Shown: positions 1-8,663 of the stretch, piece after piece
Layout: every line of letters starts with the position of its first letter
Numbering within the stretch: position 1 is the stretch's first letter
From: Marinomonas communis
GTDB taxonomy: Bacteria; Pseudomonadota; Gammaproteobacteria; Pseudomonadales; Marinomonadaceae
DNA: 64,000 nucleotides
NCBI RefSeq assembly: GCF_004363305.1
Contig: NZ_SNZA01000001.1
Location: forward strand, 212,902 to 276,901
Direction: 5' to 3'
The notes under the pieces: generated by a model
Database searches by the model: none
What the model was told of the DNA's origin: nothing
Seen by the model: the letters and a program-made list of their open reading frames with translations, nothing else
Program-made: the position numbers and the translations under genes

Positions 1-99
1 CGCTTTAATCTGTGCAATGGCGTCAGGCATAGGCAGTGTTTCACTGTTGGGCAGGATATTTTCCATTGCCCACATGGACTGCAATATTACTAAACTCAT
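1..99 (-). CDS. Partial CDS, N-terminus of an unidentified (possibly TIM-barrel) protein
   Basis: The first 33 codons of a minus-strand gene are present and the rest runs off the left edge. The ATG (97-99) overlaps the TGA of the ferredoxin reductase gene in an ATGA, and an AAGGAG sits about 5 nt before it, so translation is probably coupled and it is the last visible member of the oxygenase operon. The start, MSLVILQSMWAMENI, is reminiscent of sugar-phosphate isomerase/epimerase-type TIM-barrel proteins, but that is only an impression from a short stretch and the function should be treated as unknown. Confidence 0.6.
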   Translation of the reverse strand, partial: MSLVILQSMWAMENILPNSETLPMPDAIAQIKA

Positions 100-1349
100 G
101 CGCACTCCTTAGCTCGCTTTAATAAGCTTTTAAGTGGCACGTTTACATCCCCCAAAGTGGTGATATCGACTGTGCTGTTTTGGTTAATAAGGCGCTCGAT
201 GACCTTAATATCCTTGGCGACACTGTTGCCTGGTCCAATAGCGCAAGCGCATAAAATTTGCTGTTGTTCATTGAGTTCCACATAAAGGCGTGTTCGCTCA
301 TCGTAACGTCGCTCTAGCCTAGTTACCGGATTGATCGACAAACCAACAGATTGCAGTCCTAAATCGTATTGATCGGACCAGAACCAAGGGGCTTGCTCAT
401 ATTGAGCCCTATGACCGAGCATATTGAGCGCAGCGATTTCCGCTTGCTCCTGCGCACAACGCCAGGATTCCAGTCGCACTTGAGTGCCATAACGGGAGAG
501 GGGAAAGTTACAGACATCGCCAGCAGCATAGATATCAGGGTGGGAGGTTTTCATCGCGGCAGTCACTTTAATGCCATTTTCAAGGGCCAAGCCAGCTTGG
601 TTGGCTAAGTGAATATTTGGCTCTGCACCAATGCCCACCACAAGCCAGTCGGCGGTAAGGCGGGTTTGTCCAACAAGATCGACTTCAACCACATGATCGA
701 GTCGAATATCCTCAATCTGACAGTTTAAGCGGATATCAACACCCTGATCGGCATGGGCCTGTGCCAACACCTCTGCGATAGGGGCAGGCACGGCACGTTG
801 TAGAATACGTGCTTGAGACTCAAGCACGGTCACCTTTAAGCCTTTACTGCGAAGACTGGCCGCAAGCTCCAAACCAATAAACCCTGCACCGACCAAGACC
901 ACATGTTGCCCCGCTAAGGCGTGGGCACGAATACGCTGACAATCAGCAGCGCTTCGCAATGAAAACAGTAAAGGGTGTGAATCCAAGCCTTTTTGTTGCA
1001 GCAAAGGCAATGCCCGTGCTTTGGCGCCAGTGGCGATGAGCAGTTTGTCAAAAGCCAGATATTGCCCATTGGATAGATGAACTTGCTTAGACGCAGGCAA
1101 TAACTCGTCCACATAGGTGTCACTATGATAGTGAATCGACAACTGCGTTAACTCTTCTTCAGAGATAATGAGCTGGCGCGTAAACGCTTCGTCCAATAAG
1201 GCACTTTTGGAAAGGGGCGGGCGTTCATAAGGCAGGCCATTCTCGCGCTCAAACAGATGAATCTCGATGTCTGGGCTATGCTGACGCAGGGTGCGAGCGG
1301 CCCTTACGCCCGCTTCGCCTGCGCCAATGATCACCATTGTCTGACTCAT
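96..1349 (-). CDS. FAD-dependent ferredoxin reductase, MocF/BphA4-like
   Basis: A 417-residue reductase that should pass electrons from NAD(P)H through FAD to the Rieske ferredoxin encoded just upstream. Visible are the N-terminal FAD Rossmann motif (VIIGAGEAGVRAA, residues 6-18), a second dinucleotide fold near residue 150 (VVLVGAGFIGLELA) for NAD(P)H, and the late FAD motif TSHPDIYAAGDV near residue 268. Length and layout fit the oxygenase-coupled reductases such as BphA4, ThcD and rhizopine MocF. It overlaps the Rieske gene by 4 nt, so the two are surely co-translated. The order oxygenase-Rieske-reductase supports an electron chain for the membrane oxygenase at 1714-2787. The exact physiological substrate is not visible. 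Confidence 0.85.
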   Translation of the reverse strand: MSQTMVIIGAGEAGVRAARTLRQHSPDIEIHLFERENGLPYERPPLSKSALLDEAFTRQLIISEEELTQLSIHYHSDTYVDELLPASKQVHLSNGQYLAFDKLLIATGAKARALPLLQQKGLDSHPLLFSLRSAADCQRIRAHALAGQHVVLVGAGFIGLELAASLRSKGLKVTVLESQARILQRAVPAPIAEVLAQAHADQGVDIRLNCQIEDIRLDHVVEVDLVGQTRLTADWLVVGIGAEPNIHLANQAGLALENGIKVTAAMKTSHPDIYAAGDVCNFPLSRYGTQVRLESWRCAQEQAEIAALNMLGHRAQYEQAPWFWSDQYDLGLQSVGLSINPVTRLERRYDERTRLYVELNEQQQILCACAIGPGNSVAKDIKVIERLINQNSTVDITTLGDVNVPLKSLLKRAKECA

Positions 1350-1663
1350 GGCGCTACCTCAATGTAGATGGTGTCGTTTTCTATTTTGGTCGCGAAGGTT
1401 TTTAAATGCTCGCATACTGGCGCACCTTGGGCTTGGCCATTTTTATAGTTAAAGCGGCCATTGTGTTTCGGGCATTCAATGATGTCATCCATCACTAAGC
1501 CATCGGCAAGGTGAATGCGTTCATGGGTGCACAGTCCGCTGGTGGCAAATACATCCCCTTCGGGACAACGGTAAATGGCGTAGGTGTGACCTGCGTGATC
1601 AAACGGCACCACATCTTCTTCGTCAATTTCATCTAGGGCGCAAACTTCGATCCAATTCGACAT
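1346..1663 (-). CDS. Rieske [2Fe-2S] ferredoxin, MocE-like
   Basis: A 105-residue soluble Rieske ferredoxin. The cluster ligands are clear: C45-T-H47 in the first box and C64-P-K-H67 in the second, separated by about 16 residues. This is the size of BphA3/MocE-type ferredoxins that carry single electrons from a flavoprotein reductase to a terminal oxygenase. The gene lies between the oxygenase and the reductase and overlaps the latter by 4 nt. A GGAG (in AAAGGAGACTG on the coding strand) precedes the ATG. It resembles MocE of rhizopine catabolism in length and box sequence, but the same family also serves aromatic dioxygenases. Confidence 0.87.
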   Translation of the reverse strand: MSNWIEVCALDEIDEEDVVPFDHAGHTYAIYRCPEGDVFATSGLCTHERIHLADGLVMDDIIECPKHNGRFNYKNGQAQGAPVCEHLKTFATKIENDTIYIEVAP

Positions 1664-1713
1664 AACAGTCTCCTTTATTATTGTAATGGTGCGTGTCTCT
1701 TGAGTAGTAAGTG

Positions 1714-2787
1714 CTAAGCGGTTTGAGCCGCCATGGTGGTGGTTGCGATATCTTCTGCTGGATTCTGAGGTGGCTCGCGACGCACATAGTGTTCAGGGTC
1801 TTTTCGCTGTCGCCACATGGCCGTCACCACTTCTTTAAAGGCCGACCAAGTGCTGCGATACACTGGAGGGCAATCGTGCTTCATTAATTGATGCAACGCT
1901 GGAAGCTGGTGATAAGGCACCATCGGAAACATGTGATGCTCGATGTGGTAATTCATATTCCAGTACAAGAAACGGAACACGGGATTCATGTAAATAGTTC
2001 GGCAGTTTTGGCGATGATCGAGCACATTTTCCGCGAGGCCAGCATGCTGGGTCAGGCCAAAGACATAGGCTAACCAAACACCGCCCATGGCTGGTAGGGG
2101 ACCGATTATCAATGCTAGATACCATGACTGAAAACCTACGGCCAAGCCAATGCACAAGGCATAAAGAGCCAACATGACGCGGGCGGTGCGAAACACAGAA
2201 GTCAGCTCCATAGATGGAATAAAGCTTTGTTCGTCGGCGGATAAGCGGCCGCCAGCATGACGCACTAGACTTTTCAAAGTGCCCCACGTTTGCGGCACGC
2301 CAACCATGGCTAGCATATGGCGCAGAACTCGTGTTGGGCGGTGCCCCATAATTTCATAGTCCCGTCCAACGACAATGGTATCGGTGTGATGGCGAGCATG
2401 ACTCCACTTCCATACCTTGGGCTCGCGTATCACCATAAAGCTGGCGAGGTAATATACGGCGTTGTTCATCCAAGGGGTTTTAAACGCTGTTCCATGACTG
2501 CATTCATGCCAGCGAGAATCTGACGCAGTGCCGTATAACAGCGCATAACAGAAAAAGACCAGTGCTGCCCACAAGGTCCCCCAAGACACATACAACGCCG
2601 TAGCGAACGAGACGAGGCAGAGCAGCCAAATCGCCGTATCACGAATAGCGGGGCCATCAGAGCGCTTCATTAGCGTCTTCATCGTTTTGCGGGGAATATC
2701 GGTTTGATACCAGGTGGCCGACGCTAGTCCTTGCTCTTGAGCAAGACGGCTGGAAGCGCCAGTTAAACTGTAATCGCGCAGAGTCAT
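1714..2787 (-). CDS. Membrane di-iron oxygenase (fatty-acid-desaturase fold), MocD-like
   Basis: An integral membrane oxygenase of about 357 residues. Three histidine boxes that bind two irons are present: HECSHG, HARHHTD and NYHIEHH, set between hydrophobic segments as in desaturases and alkane hydroxylases. I place the start at 2787 because a GGGAG lies 8 nt upstream; the longer reading frame to 2832 has no such site. With a Rieske ferredoxin and a reductase directly downstream it matches the MocD-MocE-MocF arrangement, in which MocD is thought to remove the O-methyl group of the rhizopine 3-O-methyl-scyllo-inosamine. Here the substrate is unknown; hydroxylation or O/N-demethylation of a small molecule is the reasonable guess. 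There is no acyl-lipid gene nearby, which argues against a lipid desaturase. Confidence 0.75.
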   Translation of the reverse strand: MTLRDYSLTGASSRLAQEQGLASATWYQTDIPRKTMKTLMKRSDGPAIRDTAIWLLCLVSFATALYVSWGTLWAALVFFCYALLYGTASDSRWHECSHGTAFKTPWMNNAVYYLASFMVIREPKVWKWSHARHHTDTIVVGRDYEIMGHRPTRVLRHMLAMVGVPQTWGTLKSLVRHAGGRLSADEQSFIPSMELTSVFRTARVMLALYALCIGLAVGFQSWYLALIIGPLPAMGGVWLAYVFGLTQHAGLAENVLDHRQNCRTIYMNPVFRFLYWNMNYHIEHHMFPMVPYHQLPALHQLMKHDCPPVYRSTWSAFKEVVTAMWRQRKDPEHYVRREPPQNPAEDIATTTMAAQTA

Positions 2788-2972
2788 AGAAGTCTCCCAT
2801 GAGTGACACACAGTGCCATTAGGTTTGTGCATGGCACTGTTGTGCTTGTTATTTTTATTTTGAGACGTTCACTGCAGAGCTAGCAGCAACGAATCTCATG
2901 GGGAGATTGTCCTAAGAAACAGGCTTAACGGTACATGCCTGATATGGATCAAAACCTATCTGAGATCACACT

Positions 2973-3779
2973 CTATTTCGAAAGGTTGTCGCGATATTGA
3001 CGTGGGGAGAGGTCGTGGGTCTGTTTGAACAGTCGTGAAAAATGGAACGGTGAAGCGAAACCACATTGCTCTGAAATGAGGGTGATGGAGAGCGGGGTGT
3101 GGCGCAGTAGGCTTTCAGCACGGTCAAGTCTGAGGCGCCATAGATAACGCATTGGGGTCGTACCCACCGTCGCTTTAAATTGATTGATGAGGTGGTTTAC
3201 CGAGCAGTGACTGGCGGCGGCTAAGTCTTCTAATTGTAAGTTGTCTGAAAGGTGAGCCTGCATACAGTGAATGGCATTACGGACAATACGCGAGGTGGGT
3301 TGTGGTCGACGCTGATCGGGCAGTTCGGCCATGTCGACATAATATTGCGCCAAGCTTTCCGCCAGTCGTAAGAGCACCGATTGATTGGCGAAGGATTGGG
3401 AGTTGGTAATACCAAGCCCTACATTCATTAACTCTTCCACATCTTTGGGCATGGGCAGCGTCGCGGGCAGTTTGGCAAATCCCTCAACGATGTCATTTGG
3501 ACACTGATCAAAGTCCAATTGGCACCAGGCATGAACCGTCGGCTGTTCTTTGTGAAATTGATAATGCTCTTGCCGCCCAGGTAGCATCAGTGCCATATGG
3601 CCTGGTAGCAAGCGCTGTTTCGCCCCATCGACCGTGATGTCGATCTGACCTGAAATCAAATAAACGAACTCAATGCCACGCTGAATACGTGGTCCCAATG
3701 TGCTGCCAGCTGGGTATTTCACATAGCCAAAGTAGGTTTCACTAAATAGATTGCCCAGTGAGATGGATGGTTGAATCAT
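2973..3779 (-). CDS. AraC-family transcriptional regulator
   Basis: A regulator of about 268 residues with an N-terminal cupin-like ligand domain (roughly residues 10-130) and a C-terminal pair of helix-turn-helix motifs; the second contains the AraC signature around ISEQCGFASPFHFSRLFKQ. I take the ATG at 3777-3779 as start since it follows the ROK stop codon by a single base, whereas the six-codon longer form overlaps the ROK gene. It is transcribed behind the ROK gene and ahead of the oxygenase genes, with a 185-nt gap to the latter that probably holds their promoter. It is the most likely activator of the MocDEF-like operon. Confidence 0.85.
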   Translation of the reverse strand: MIQPSISLGNLFSETYFGYVKYPAGSTLGPRIQRGIEFVYLISGQIDITVDGAKQRLLPGHMALMLPGRQEHYQFHKEQPTVHAWCQLDFDQCPNDIVEGFAKLPATLPMPKDVEELMNVGLGITNSQSFANQSVLLRLAESLAQYYVDMAELPDQRRPQPTSRIVRNAIHCMQAHLSDNLQLEDLAAASHCSVNHLINQFKATVGTTPMRYLWRLRLDRAESLLRHTPLSITLISEQCGFASPFHFSRLFKQTHDLSPRQYRDNLSK

Positions 3780-3780
3780 A

Positions 3781-4908
3781 CTACGCAGACTCCTCAATGA
3801 AGCTCATGCTGTAGAAACCTAAATATGATGAAGTTGACTGTTCATCTAATAATCCGAGTGAGATCAACGCCAACTCATGGGCCGCATGAGCTGCGCCATG
3901 GAGTGATGCTGCTTCTGGGCTATGGCTTGTTTTGATAGTCGTATTGGGCAATAGCGATTTCGCTTGTGTTATGAGCGTCTCGCTAAAGCGTTCATTTTGC
4001 GTCAGTTCACCCCCTAAAATAATCGACTGTGGCGCAGTGACCTCACAGACAGAGCGTAGCGCTTTAGCAATGTCCTCAAAGTTATTTTTATGAACACGCT
4101 CAGGCTGACTTTTAGCGGATTCATAGAAGGCTTCAGTGTAGACACTTTCGAGTAAATTCTTTTCGTTGTTAAGGGTTAGATAGCCTATTTCCCCAGCCAT
4201 GCCGTTGTGGCCTCGTATCAAGGTTTGATCAAAATACAAGCCACAGCCAATGCCTAGGCCTAAAAAGACGTAGAGGAAGTTATTGAAATCAGTCGTTTGT
4301 TGCTCGTGTAATGTCGCCCAATTCACATCGTTATCAATGGTCAAAGAGCATTGAAACTCTGTTGTCAGCAGCTCAACAAAGTTGATTTGTTGGGCCGTTG
4401 GGAAAGGGGAGTGTGGCATCGGAACAACACGTCCCGTTTTGGGGTGAACCGGATCAGCAATGGACACTCCTATCGATAACAGAGGCAGGCTGATTTGCTC
4501 AACTGTGCAACGGATGAAATCCACTAAGTCATCCTCGAATTGCTTAACAGTGCGCCCTCTGGGGAATTCCTTACTTTCAAGTTGACGAACATTGCCTTGC
4601 AAGTCTGTTGCACAGAGTTGGCTGCGGTTTTCCTCTAGAACAATAGCAATGGAGATGCCACGATCTTTATTGATCTCATAAAGAACAGCGGGACGTTTTG
4701 AGGTCTGCGTATCTTTCACTGCGCATTCAGAAATCAATTCACGAGTTAATAGACGTTGAGCAGACTCTGAGACAGTGGGCTTAGAAATGCCTGTTTGTGT
4801 AGCTATTGCCGCTCTGGATAAAGTCCTGTGCTCACGCAAACATGCCACAAACGCACGATCCGTATTGACCGCCAAACTACTGGGTTTATGAGCTGAGTGT
4901 TTCGGCAC
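3781..4908 (-). CDS. ROK-family transcriptional regulator (NagC/XylR type)
   Basis: A 375-residue protein with an N-terminal winged helix-turn-helix (about residues 18-65, AAIATQTGISKPTVSESAQR) followed by a ROK sugar-kinase-like domain. The ROK glycine-rich turn is visible as VFLGLGIGCGLYFDQTLIRG and a further HNGMAGEIGYL. ROK regulators of this form sense sugars, amino sugars or related polyols and usually repress. The zinc CxCGxxGC motif usual in the family is not evident, so it may be degenerate. It diverges from the DUF1479 gene, and an inverted repeat in the shared region is a candidate operator. It suggests a sugar- or cyclitol-like inducer for the locus. Confidence 0.85.
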   Translation of the reverse strand: MPKHSAHKPSSLAVNTDRAFVACLREHRTLSRAAIATQTGISKPTVSESAQRLLTRELISECAVKDTQTSKRPAVLYEINKDRGISIAIVLEENRSQLCATDLQGNVRQLESKEFPRGRTVKQFEDDLVDFIRCTVEQISLPLLSIGVSIADPVHPKTGRVVPMPHSPFPTAQQINFVELLTTEFQCSLTIDNDVNWATLHEQQTTDFNNFLYVFLGLGIGCGLYFDQTLIRGHNGMAGEIGYLTLNNEKNLLESVYTEAFYESAKSQPERVHKNNFEDIAKALRSVCEVTAPQSIILGGELTQNERFSETLITQAKSLLPNTTIKTSHSPEAASLHGAAHAAHELALISLGLLDEQSTSSYLGFYSMSFIEESA

Positions 4909-4952
4909 GGAAGATTTCCTTTCAATAAATGACTTTACAAGATGGTGCTCTG

Positions 4953-4985
4953 AGATTAATCTGAATTAAAAAGTTAGGAAACTTT
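4953..4985. promoter_or_regulatory. Candidate ROK operator between the ROK and DUF1479 genes
   Basis: Two palindromes sit in the 100-nt divergent region: AGATTAATCT at 4953-4962 and AAAGTT-AGGA-AACTTT at 4970-4985, the latter 23 nt before the DUF1479 start. Position and symmetry suit a repressor site, and ROK regulators commonly bind AT-rich inverted repeats. Binding by the adjacent ROK protein is inferred from position only. Confidence 0.45.
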
Positions 4986-5008
4986 ACTTATTTAATTTAG
5001 AGGTCACA

Positions 5009-6274
5009 ATGACAACAACAAAACACCTTTCAAAACACACCCTGCCAGAGGATGTTTCTCAGGCCATTATTGAAATGAAAACACAGTGGCGTGCATCGAT
5101 CGGTGATGTCCCTGCATTGATGGCGCAGATTGTTTCGGAGTTAGAAAAAGACATACAAGACATCGAAGCCACCCAAAAAGCGGGCAAAAGCGCCTGGCCT
5201 GAAGTGTCTTATCATGACATCGCCAATGGGGGTGTCTCAGCTGACACAATGGCGTTGATTAAGCGCCGTGGCTGTGTGGTGGTCAGAGAACACTTTCCTT
5301 CAGAGCAAGCAAAGCAATGGGATAGAGAGCTGGTGGAATATGTGGAACGCAACGACTTTGACAACCAGTACCGCGGCCCAGGTGATGACTTCTTTGGTAC
5401 GTTAAGCGCTTCTCGACCTGAAATTTTTCCTATTTATTGGTCAAAACCCCAGATGGAAGCGCGCCAAAGTGAGCGCATGCATCATGTGCAGTGCTTTCTC
5501 AACAGCTTTTGGAAAGTAGAGTCCGAAGGCAAGCAGTGGTTTGATCCGAACATCAATTATATTTATCCCGATCGTGTGCGCCGACGCCCACCGGGTACCA
5601 CTTCAAATGGCTTAGGCCCGCATACGGACTCAGGTGCCTTGGAGCGTTGGTTATTGCCCGCCTACCAGAAAGTCTTTCGCCATATCTTGAGTGGTGATTT
5701 TCATCGATACGATCCTTGGGATGCCGCTTATCGTCCTGATGTGGATGAGTACGTGGGAGGCACCACCAAATGTTCGGCGTTTAGAACCTTCCAAGGTTGG
5801 ACGGCACTGTGTGATATAAAACGTGATCAAGGGGTATTGTTCACGATTCCTTTGCCAGCGGCCATGGCTTATCTCTTGATTCGCCCTTTGCTTGATGATG
5901 TCGCTAACGAAGCGTTGTGTGGTGTGTCGCCTCGTAAAGTCCTGCCGATTGATGAGCAATGGCACAGCTTGTTATTAAGGGCCAAAGCCTTGATCCCAGA
6001 TCTTAACGCAGGGGATTCCGTGTGGTGGCACTGTGATTTGATTCATGGTGTGAACCCCGTTGAAAATCAGCAAGGTTGGGGCAATGTGATGTACATTCCG
6101 GCGGCACCTGGGTGTGAGAAAAATCGCCAGTATGCCAAACAGTGTGCTGAGGATTTCAAAGCTGGTCGTTCGCCGGATGATTTCCCAGAAGAGCATTATG
6201 AAGCCTCGTGGCAGGATCGCTTTCAATGGCAGGACTTGTCTTCACTAGGTCGTAAAGCGTTTGCCGAAAGGTAA
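5009..6274 (+). CDS. DUF1479 (YbiU-like) protein, putative Fe(II)/2-oxoglutarate oxygenase
   Basis: A 421-residue cytoplasmic protein of the DUF1479 family, represented in E. coli by YbiU. A metal-binding facial triad can be proposed: H205 and D207 in GPHTDSGALERW, and H346 in WWHCDLIHGV, spaced as in double-stranded beta-helix oxygenases. The start ATG follows an AGAGGTC 6-7 nt upstream. It diverges from the ROK regulator and lies beside a second oxygenase system of a different chemistry (the MocDEF-like set), so both may act on one substrate. No substrate is known for the family, so the oxygenase assignment rests on fold knowledge and the triad. Confidence 0.75.
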   Translation: MTTTKHLSKHTLPEDVSQAIIEMKTQWRASIGDVPALMAQIVSELEKDIQDIEATQKAGKSAWPEVSYHDIANGGVSADTMALIKRRGCVVVREHFPSEQAKQWDRELVEYVERNDFDNQYRGPGDDFFGTLSASRPEIFPIYWSKPQMEARQSERMHHVQCFLNSFWKVESEGKQWFDPNINYIYPDRVRRRPPGTTSNGLGPHTDSGALERWLLPAYQKVFRHILSGDFHRYDPWDAAYRPDVDEYVGGTTKCSAFRTFQGWTALCDIKRDQGVLFTIPLPAAMAYLLIRPLLDDVANEALCGVSPRKVLPIDEQWHSLLLRAKALIPDLNAGDSVWWHCDLIHGVNPVENQQGWGNVMYIPAAPGCEKNRQYAKQCAEDFKAGRSPDDFPEEHYEASWQDRFQWQDLSSLGRKAFAER

Positions 6275-6326
6275 ACGCTAATTTAGTGAGAAACTATGAC
6301 GTGAGGCTTGAGGAAAAGAAGCGACT

Positions 6327-6779
6327 TTATCGTTCTAATTTCATATCAATATGCGGAATCCCATCTTCTATGTACATAGTCGATGTCGGAACAAAGCCAT
6401 GTTTTTGATAGAAGGTAGATAGGTATTCTTGAGCGCCGATTTCTATTGGCTCATTAGGCCAAAGTGCCTCACATGAATTCAGAGCTTGCTGTATGAGTTG
6501 GTGGCCAGTACCACTGCCACGGTGGCTTTCTGCGATAGCCACACGGCCTATGCTTACCGATGGGTAGCTAATACCTTTCGGTAGTAGGCGGGCGCAAGCC
6601 ACCAGATGGTCGCCGTCATAGCCTAATAAATGGTTTACCGCATGCATATGGTCTTTGTCATCGAGCTCTTGATAAAGACACTCTTGCTCTATCACAAACA
6701 CGTCCATTCTGAGTTTTAGCAGTTGATAAAGCTGCATGGTCGTTAACTGGGAAAACGATTTGAGTTGCCAAGTAATCAT
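6327..6779 (-). CDS. elaA: ElaA-like GNAT acetyltransferase
   Basis: A 150-residue single-domain GNAT protein. The opening (TTMQLYQLLKLRMDVFVIEQ) and EQECLYQELDDKDH are typical of ElaA, and the acetyl-CoA loop appears as VAIAESHRGSGTGHQL (the Q/RxxGxG/A motif, about residues 80-95). ElaA proteins are presumed N-acetyltransferases without a settled substrate. The gene stands alone, convergent with the DUF1479 gene, and shows no link to its neighbours. The ATG at 6777-6779 has no strong Shine-Dalgarno, but no better start is seen. Confidence 0.85.
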   Translation of the reverse strand: MITWQLKSFSQLTTMQLYQLLKLRMDVFVIEQECLYQELDDKDHMHAVNHLLGYDGDHLVACARLLPKGISYPSVSIGRVAIAESHRGSGTGHQLIQQALNSCEALWPNEPIEIGAQEYLSTFYQKHGFVPTSTMYIEDGIPHIDMKLER

Positions 6780-7005
6780 TCAATAGTTGCCTTGCGAATT
6801 GTCCCATTTCTACTGGGATGAAATGACTTTACTGCAAAGCATCTTAACTTATCCATCGTAGATCATGCTACGAAGGTTCCTGTTTTGCTCTGCACGTATC
6901 ATTATTTTGAATAGTGCTTATCCAATCTCGAATATTGTTCTTTATATAAATAAAAATCAATAATAATGCTTTCTAGGACGATTACCTCATGTTGGAGAAA
7001 AAAGC

Positions 7006-7776
7006 GTGGTAGACCTATGGCAATCATTACTTCCTGAAGCCCTCAGTTCATTTGATTTCATTTTGTTAATCATCGTCAGCATTTTTACATCCGCGATCAC
7101 CGCGGCGTTTGGTGTTGGCGGTGGCGCAACGTTATTGGCGCTAATGGCGAATATCTTGCCCGCTAACGCGGTGATCCCTGTTCATGGAGTGGTTCAGTTA
7201 GGCTCAAATACTGGACGTTTGCTGACGATGCGCAAGTTTATACATTGGCGTATGACCTTGTGGTTTATCGGGGGTTGTGCAGTGGGGAGTTTGATCGGCG
7301 GCCAAATTGCTGTGTCCATCCCTAAAAACTGGCTACAAGTGATCTTAGGTAGCTTTATCTTAGTGATGTGTTGGGAGCCTTTTAAAATTAAAGCGATCCG
7401 AGATCGATCCAGCTTCTTGTTAGGTAGCGTCACATCTTTCTTGGCGATGTTTGTCGGAGTGACAGGCATTTTTGTGATTTCAACTCTTAAACATATCATC
7501 GAAGACCGCCGTGAATTAATCGGCACCATGGCGGCCATGATGATGTTTCAACACCTGAGTAAGTGCGTGGTGTTTTTCGTACTAGGTTTTTCCTTTAGTG
7601 ATTGGGGCTGGCTGATTGTTTTGATGATTGCCTCAGGATTTATCGGCACATTACTTGGTCGCAACCTATTGAATAGAATGTCCAATCAGGGCTTTGGCAC
7701 CGCGATCAAGATACTGATTACCGTTTTGGCGCTGAGATTACTGTATACAGGCATTACCGCAACAATAAATGGCTAA
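7006..7776 (+). CDS. TSUP-family (TauE/SafE) membrane exporter
   Basis: A 256-residue polytopic membrane protein with about eight hydrophobic segments and the two related halves typical of the sulfite exporter TauE/SafE family (GVGGGATLLALM near residue 36 and FVGVTGIFVISTL near residue 152). Such proteins move sulfite, sulfonates or similar organic anions. The start is the GTG at 7006, chosen because GGAG at 6994-6997 lies 8 nt before it; the ATG at 6989 opens only an eight-codon frame. Its stop overlaps the stop of the convergent GntR gene by 4 nt. The cargo cannot be told from the sequence. Confidence 0.82.
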   Translation: MVDLWQSLLPEALSSFDFILLIIVSIFTSAITAAFGVGGGATLLALMANILPANAVIPVHGVVQLGSNTGRLLTMRKFIHWRMTLWFIGGCAVGSLIGGQIAVSIPKNWLQVILGSFILVMCWEPFKIKAIRDRSSFLLGSVTSFLAMFVGVTGIFVISTLKHIIEDRRELIGTMAAMMMFQHLSKCVVFFVLGFSFSDWGWLIVLMIASGFIGTLLGRNLLNRMSNQGFGTAIKILITVLALRLLYTGITATING

Positions 7777-8663
7777 CGGCTTGGTGCTTTGGTTGAGCGA
7801 GCGCGCTCAATATGTTGTTTAAGCAGTGTTGAGGCTAAGCTCATTTCATTCGCTTGGATCGCATAGAGAATATCTAAGTGTTCGTTAGATTGGATGTTAC
7901 GCGACATGGCGGTTTCTATTTGTCGGTATTCCACAAGACGTCTCAACTGGTTTAGGCGTTGGATGGCCTGCAGTGTAAAACGATTGTTAGCCCAGCTGAT
8001 GATCGTTTCGTGAAAACGGATATTGGCGTCATAAAGTTCTTTAGCGCTGAGTTTTTCAAAACCATGGTTTTGGATGAATTGTTGCTCTTCGATTAAGCTT
8101 GCCAACTCGTTTGGGTCAGGTTGGAAGGATTCAGCCAGAAGTGCAGCGGGTTCGTTGAGTAAACGAAACTCATAGCTTTCACGGTAAGCGGTTTCGTCAT
8201 TAACCACTTCGATAAACTGCCAGCCATGGCCTTCATTTCGTACGACCCAGCCTTCTTGCAGGATTTTTGACAAACACTTCAGCAGCAGGGCTCGAGAGGT
8301 ATCAAAGCGACGCATCATTTCCGATTCGCTTAATTCTCCCAATGGATCAGCAAAATGATTGTCGCAAATACTTTGATAGAGCTTTTCTAGACCCGACTCG
8401 GGTAGCGTCTCAAGTTGCTCGTCGAGCGCATCGTAATGACAAGCAAGCAGATAGCCTTTGTTTTTGTCGTAATGAACCACATCGTCTTTCACCAACACAT
8501 CTAATGCAGCTAACACGGGGGTACGAGACACGCCAAACTGTTTAGCGATCTGAGATGTCACTAATTTATGCCCAGCTTCCAATCGCTCCACACGGATCCA
8601 CTGGAGTAATTCCCGTAGAATTTTTTGCTGTAAATGATTGTGCTTCAAGATAGTTCCTAACAA
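7773..8663 (-). CDS. GntR-family regulator with FCD-like ligand domain
   Basis: A 296-residue regulator. A GntR winged helix is seen at residues 15-70 (SQIAKQFGVSRTPVLAALDVL), and the C-terminal half is all-helical and resembles the FCD domain (ESYEFRLLNEPAALLAES, IRFHETIISWANNRF). It is unusual in that a second region around residues 85-145 (LSESEMMRRFDTSRALLLKCLSKI) resembles another winged helix, a double-headed layout known in some GntR proteins. It diverges from the gate-domain membrane protein at 8965 with a 301-nt gap and probably controls it. Confidence 0.8.
   Translation of the reverse strand: MLGTILKHNHLQQKILRELLQWIRVERLEAGHKLVTSQIAKQFGVSRTPVLAALDVLVKDDVVHYDKNKGYLLACHYDALDEQLETLPESGLEKLYQSICDNHFADPLGELSESEMMRRFDTSRALLLKCLSKILQEGWVVRNEGHGWQFIEVVNDETAYRESYEFRLLNEPAALLAESFQPDPNELASLIEEQQFIQNHGFEKLSAKELYDANIRFHETIISWANNRFTLQAIQRLNQLRRLVEYRQIETAMSRNIQSNEHLDILYAIQANEMSLASTLLKQHIERARSTKAPSR

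Noticed and set aside
1835..2287. A 150-codon frame inside the di-iron oxygenase gene
   Set aside because: Shadow of the oxygenase gene on the same strand; no start signal or domain.
1714..2787. Annotation as a fatty-acid desaturase
   Set aside because: The histidine boxes are shared, but the adjoining Rieske ferredoxin and reductase, and lack of lipid genes, favour a soluble-substrate oxygenase.
6989..7012. Eight-codon frame overlapping the TSUP start as a possible leader peptide
   Set aside because: Its ATG has no ribosome binding site and the GGAG is placed for the GTG at 7006; it has no regulatory codon run.
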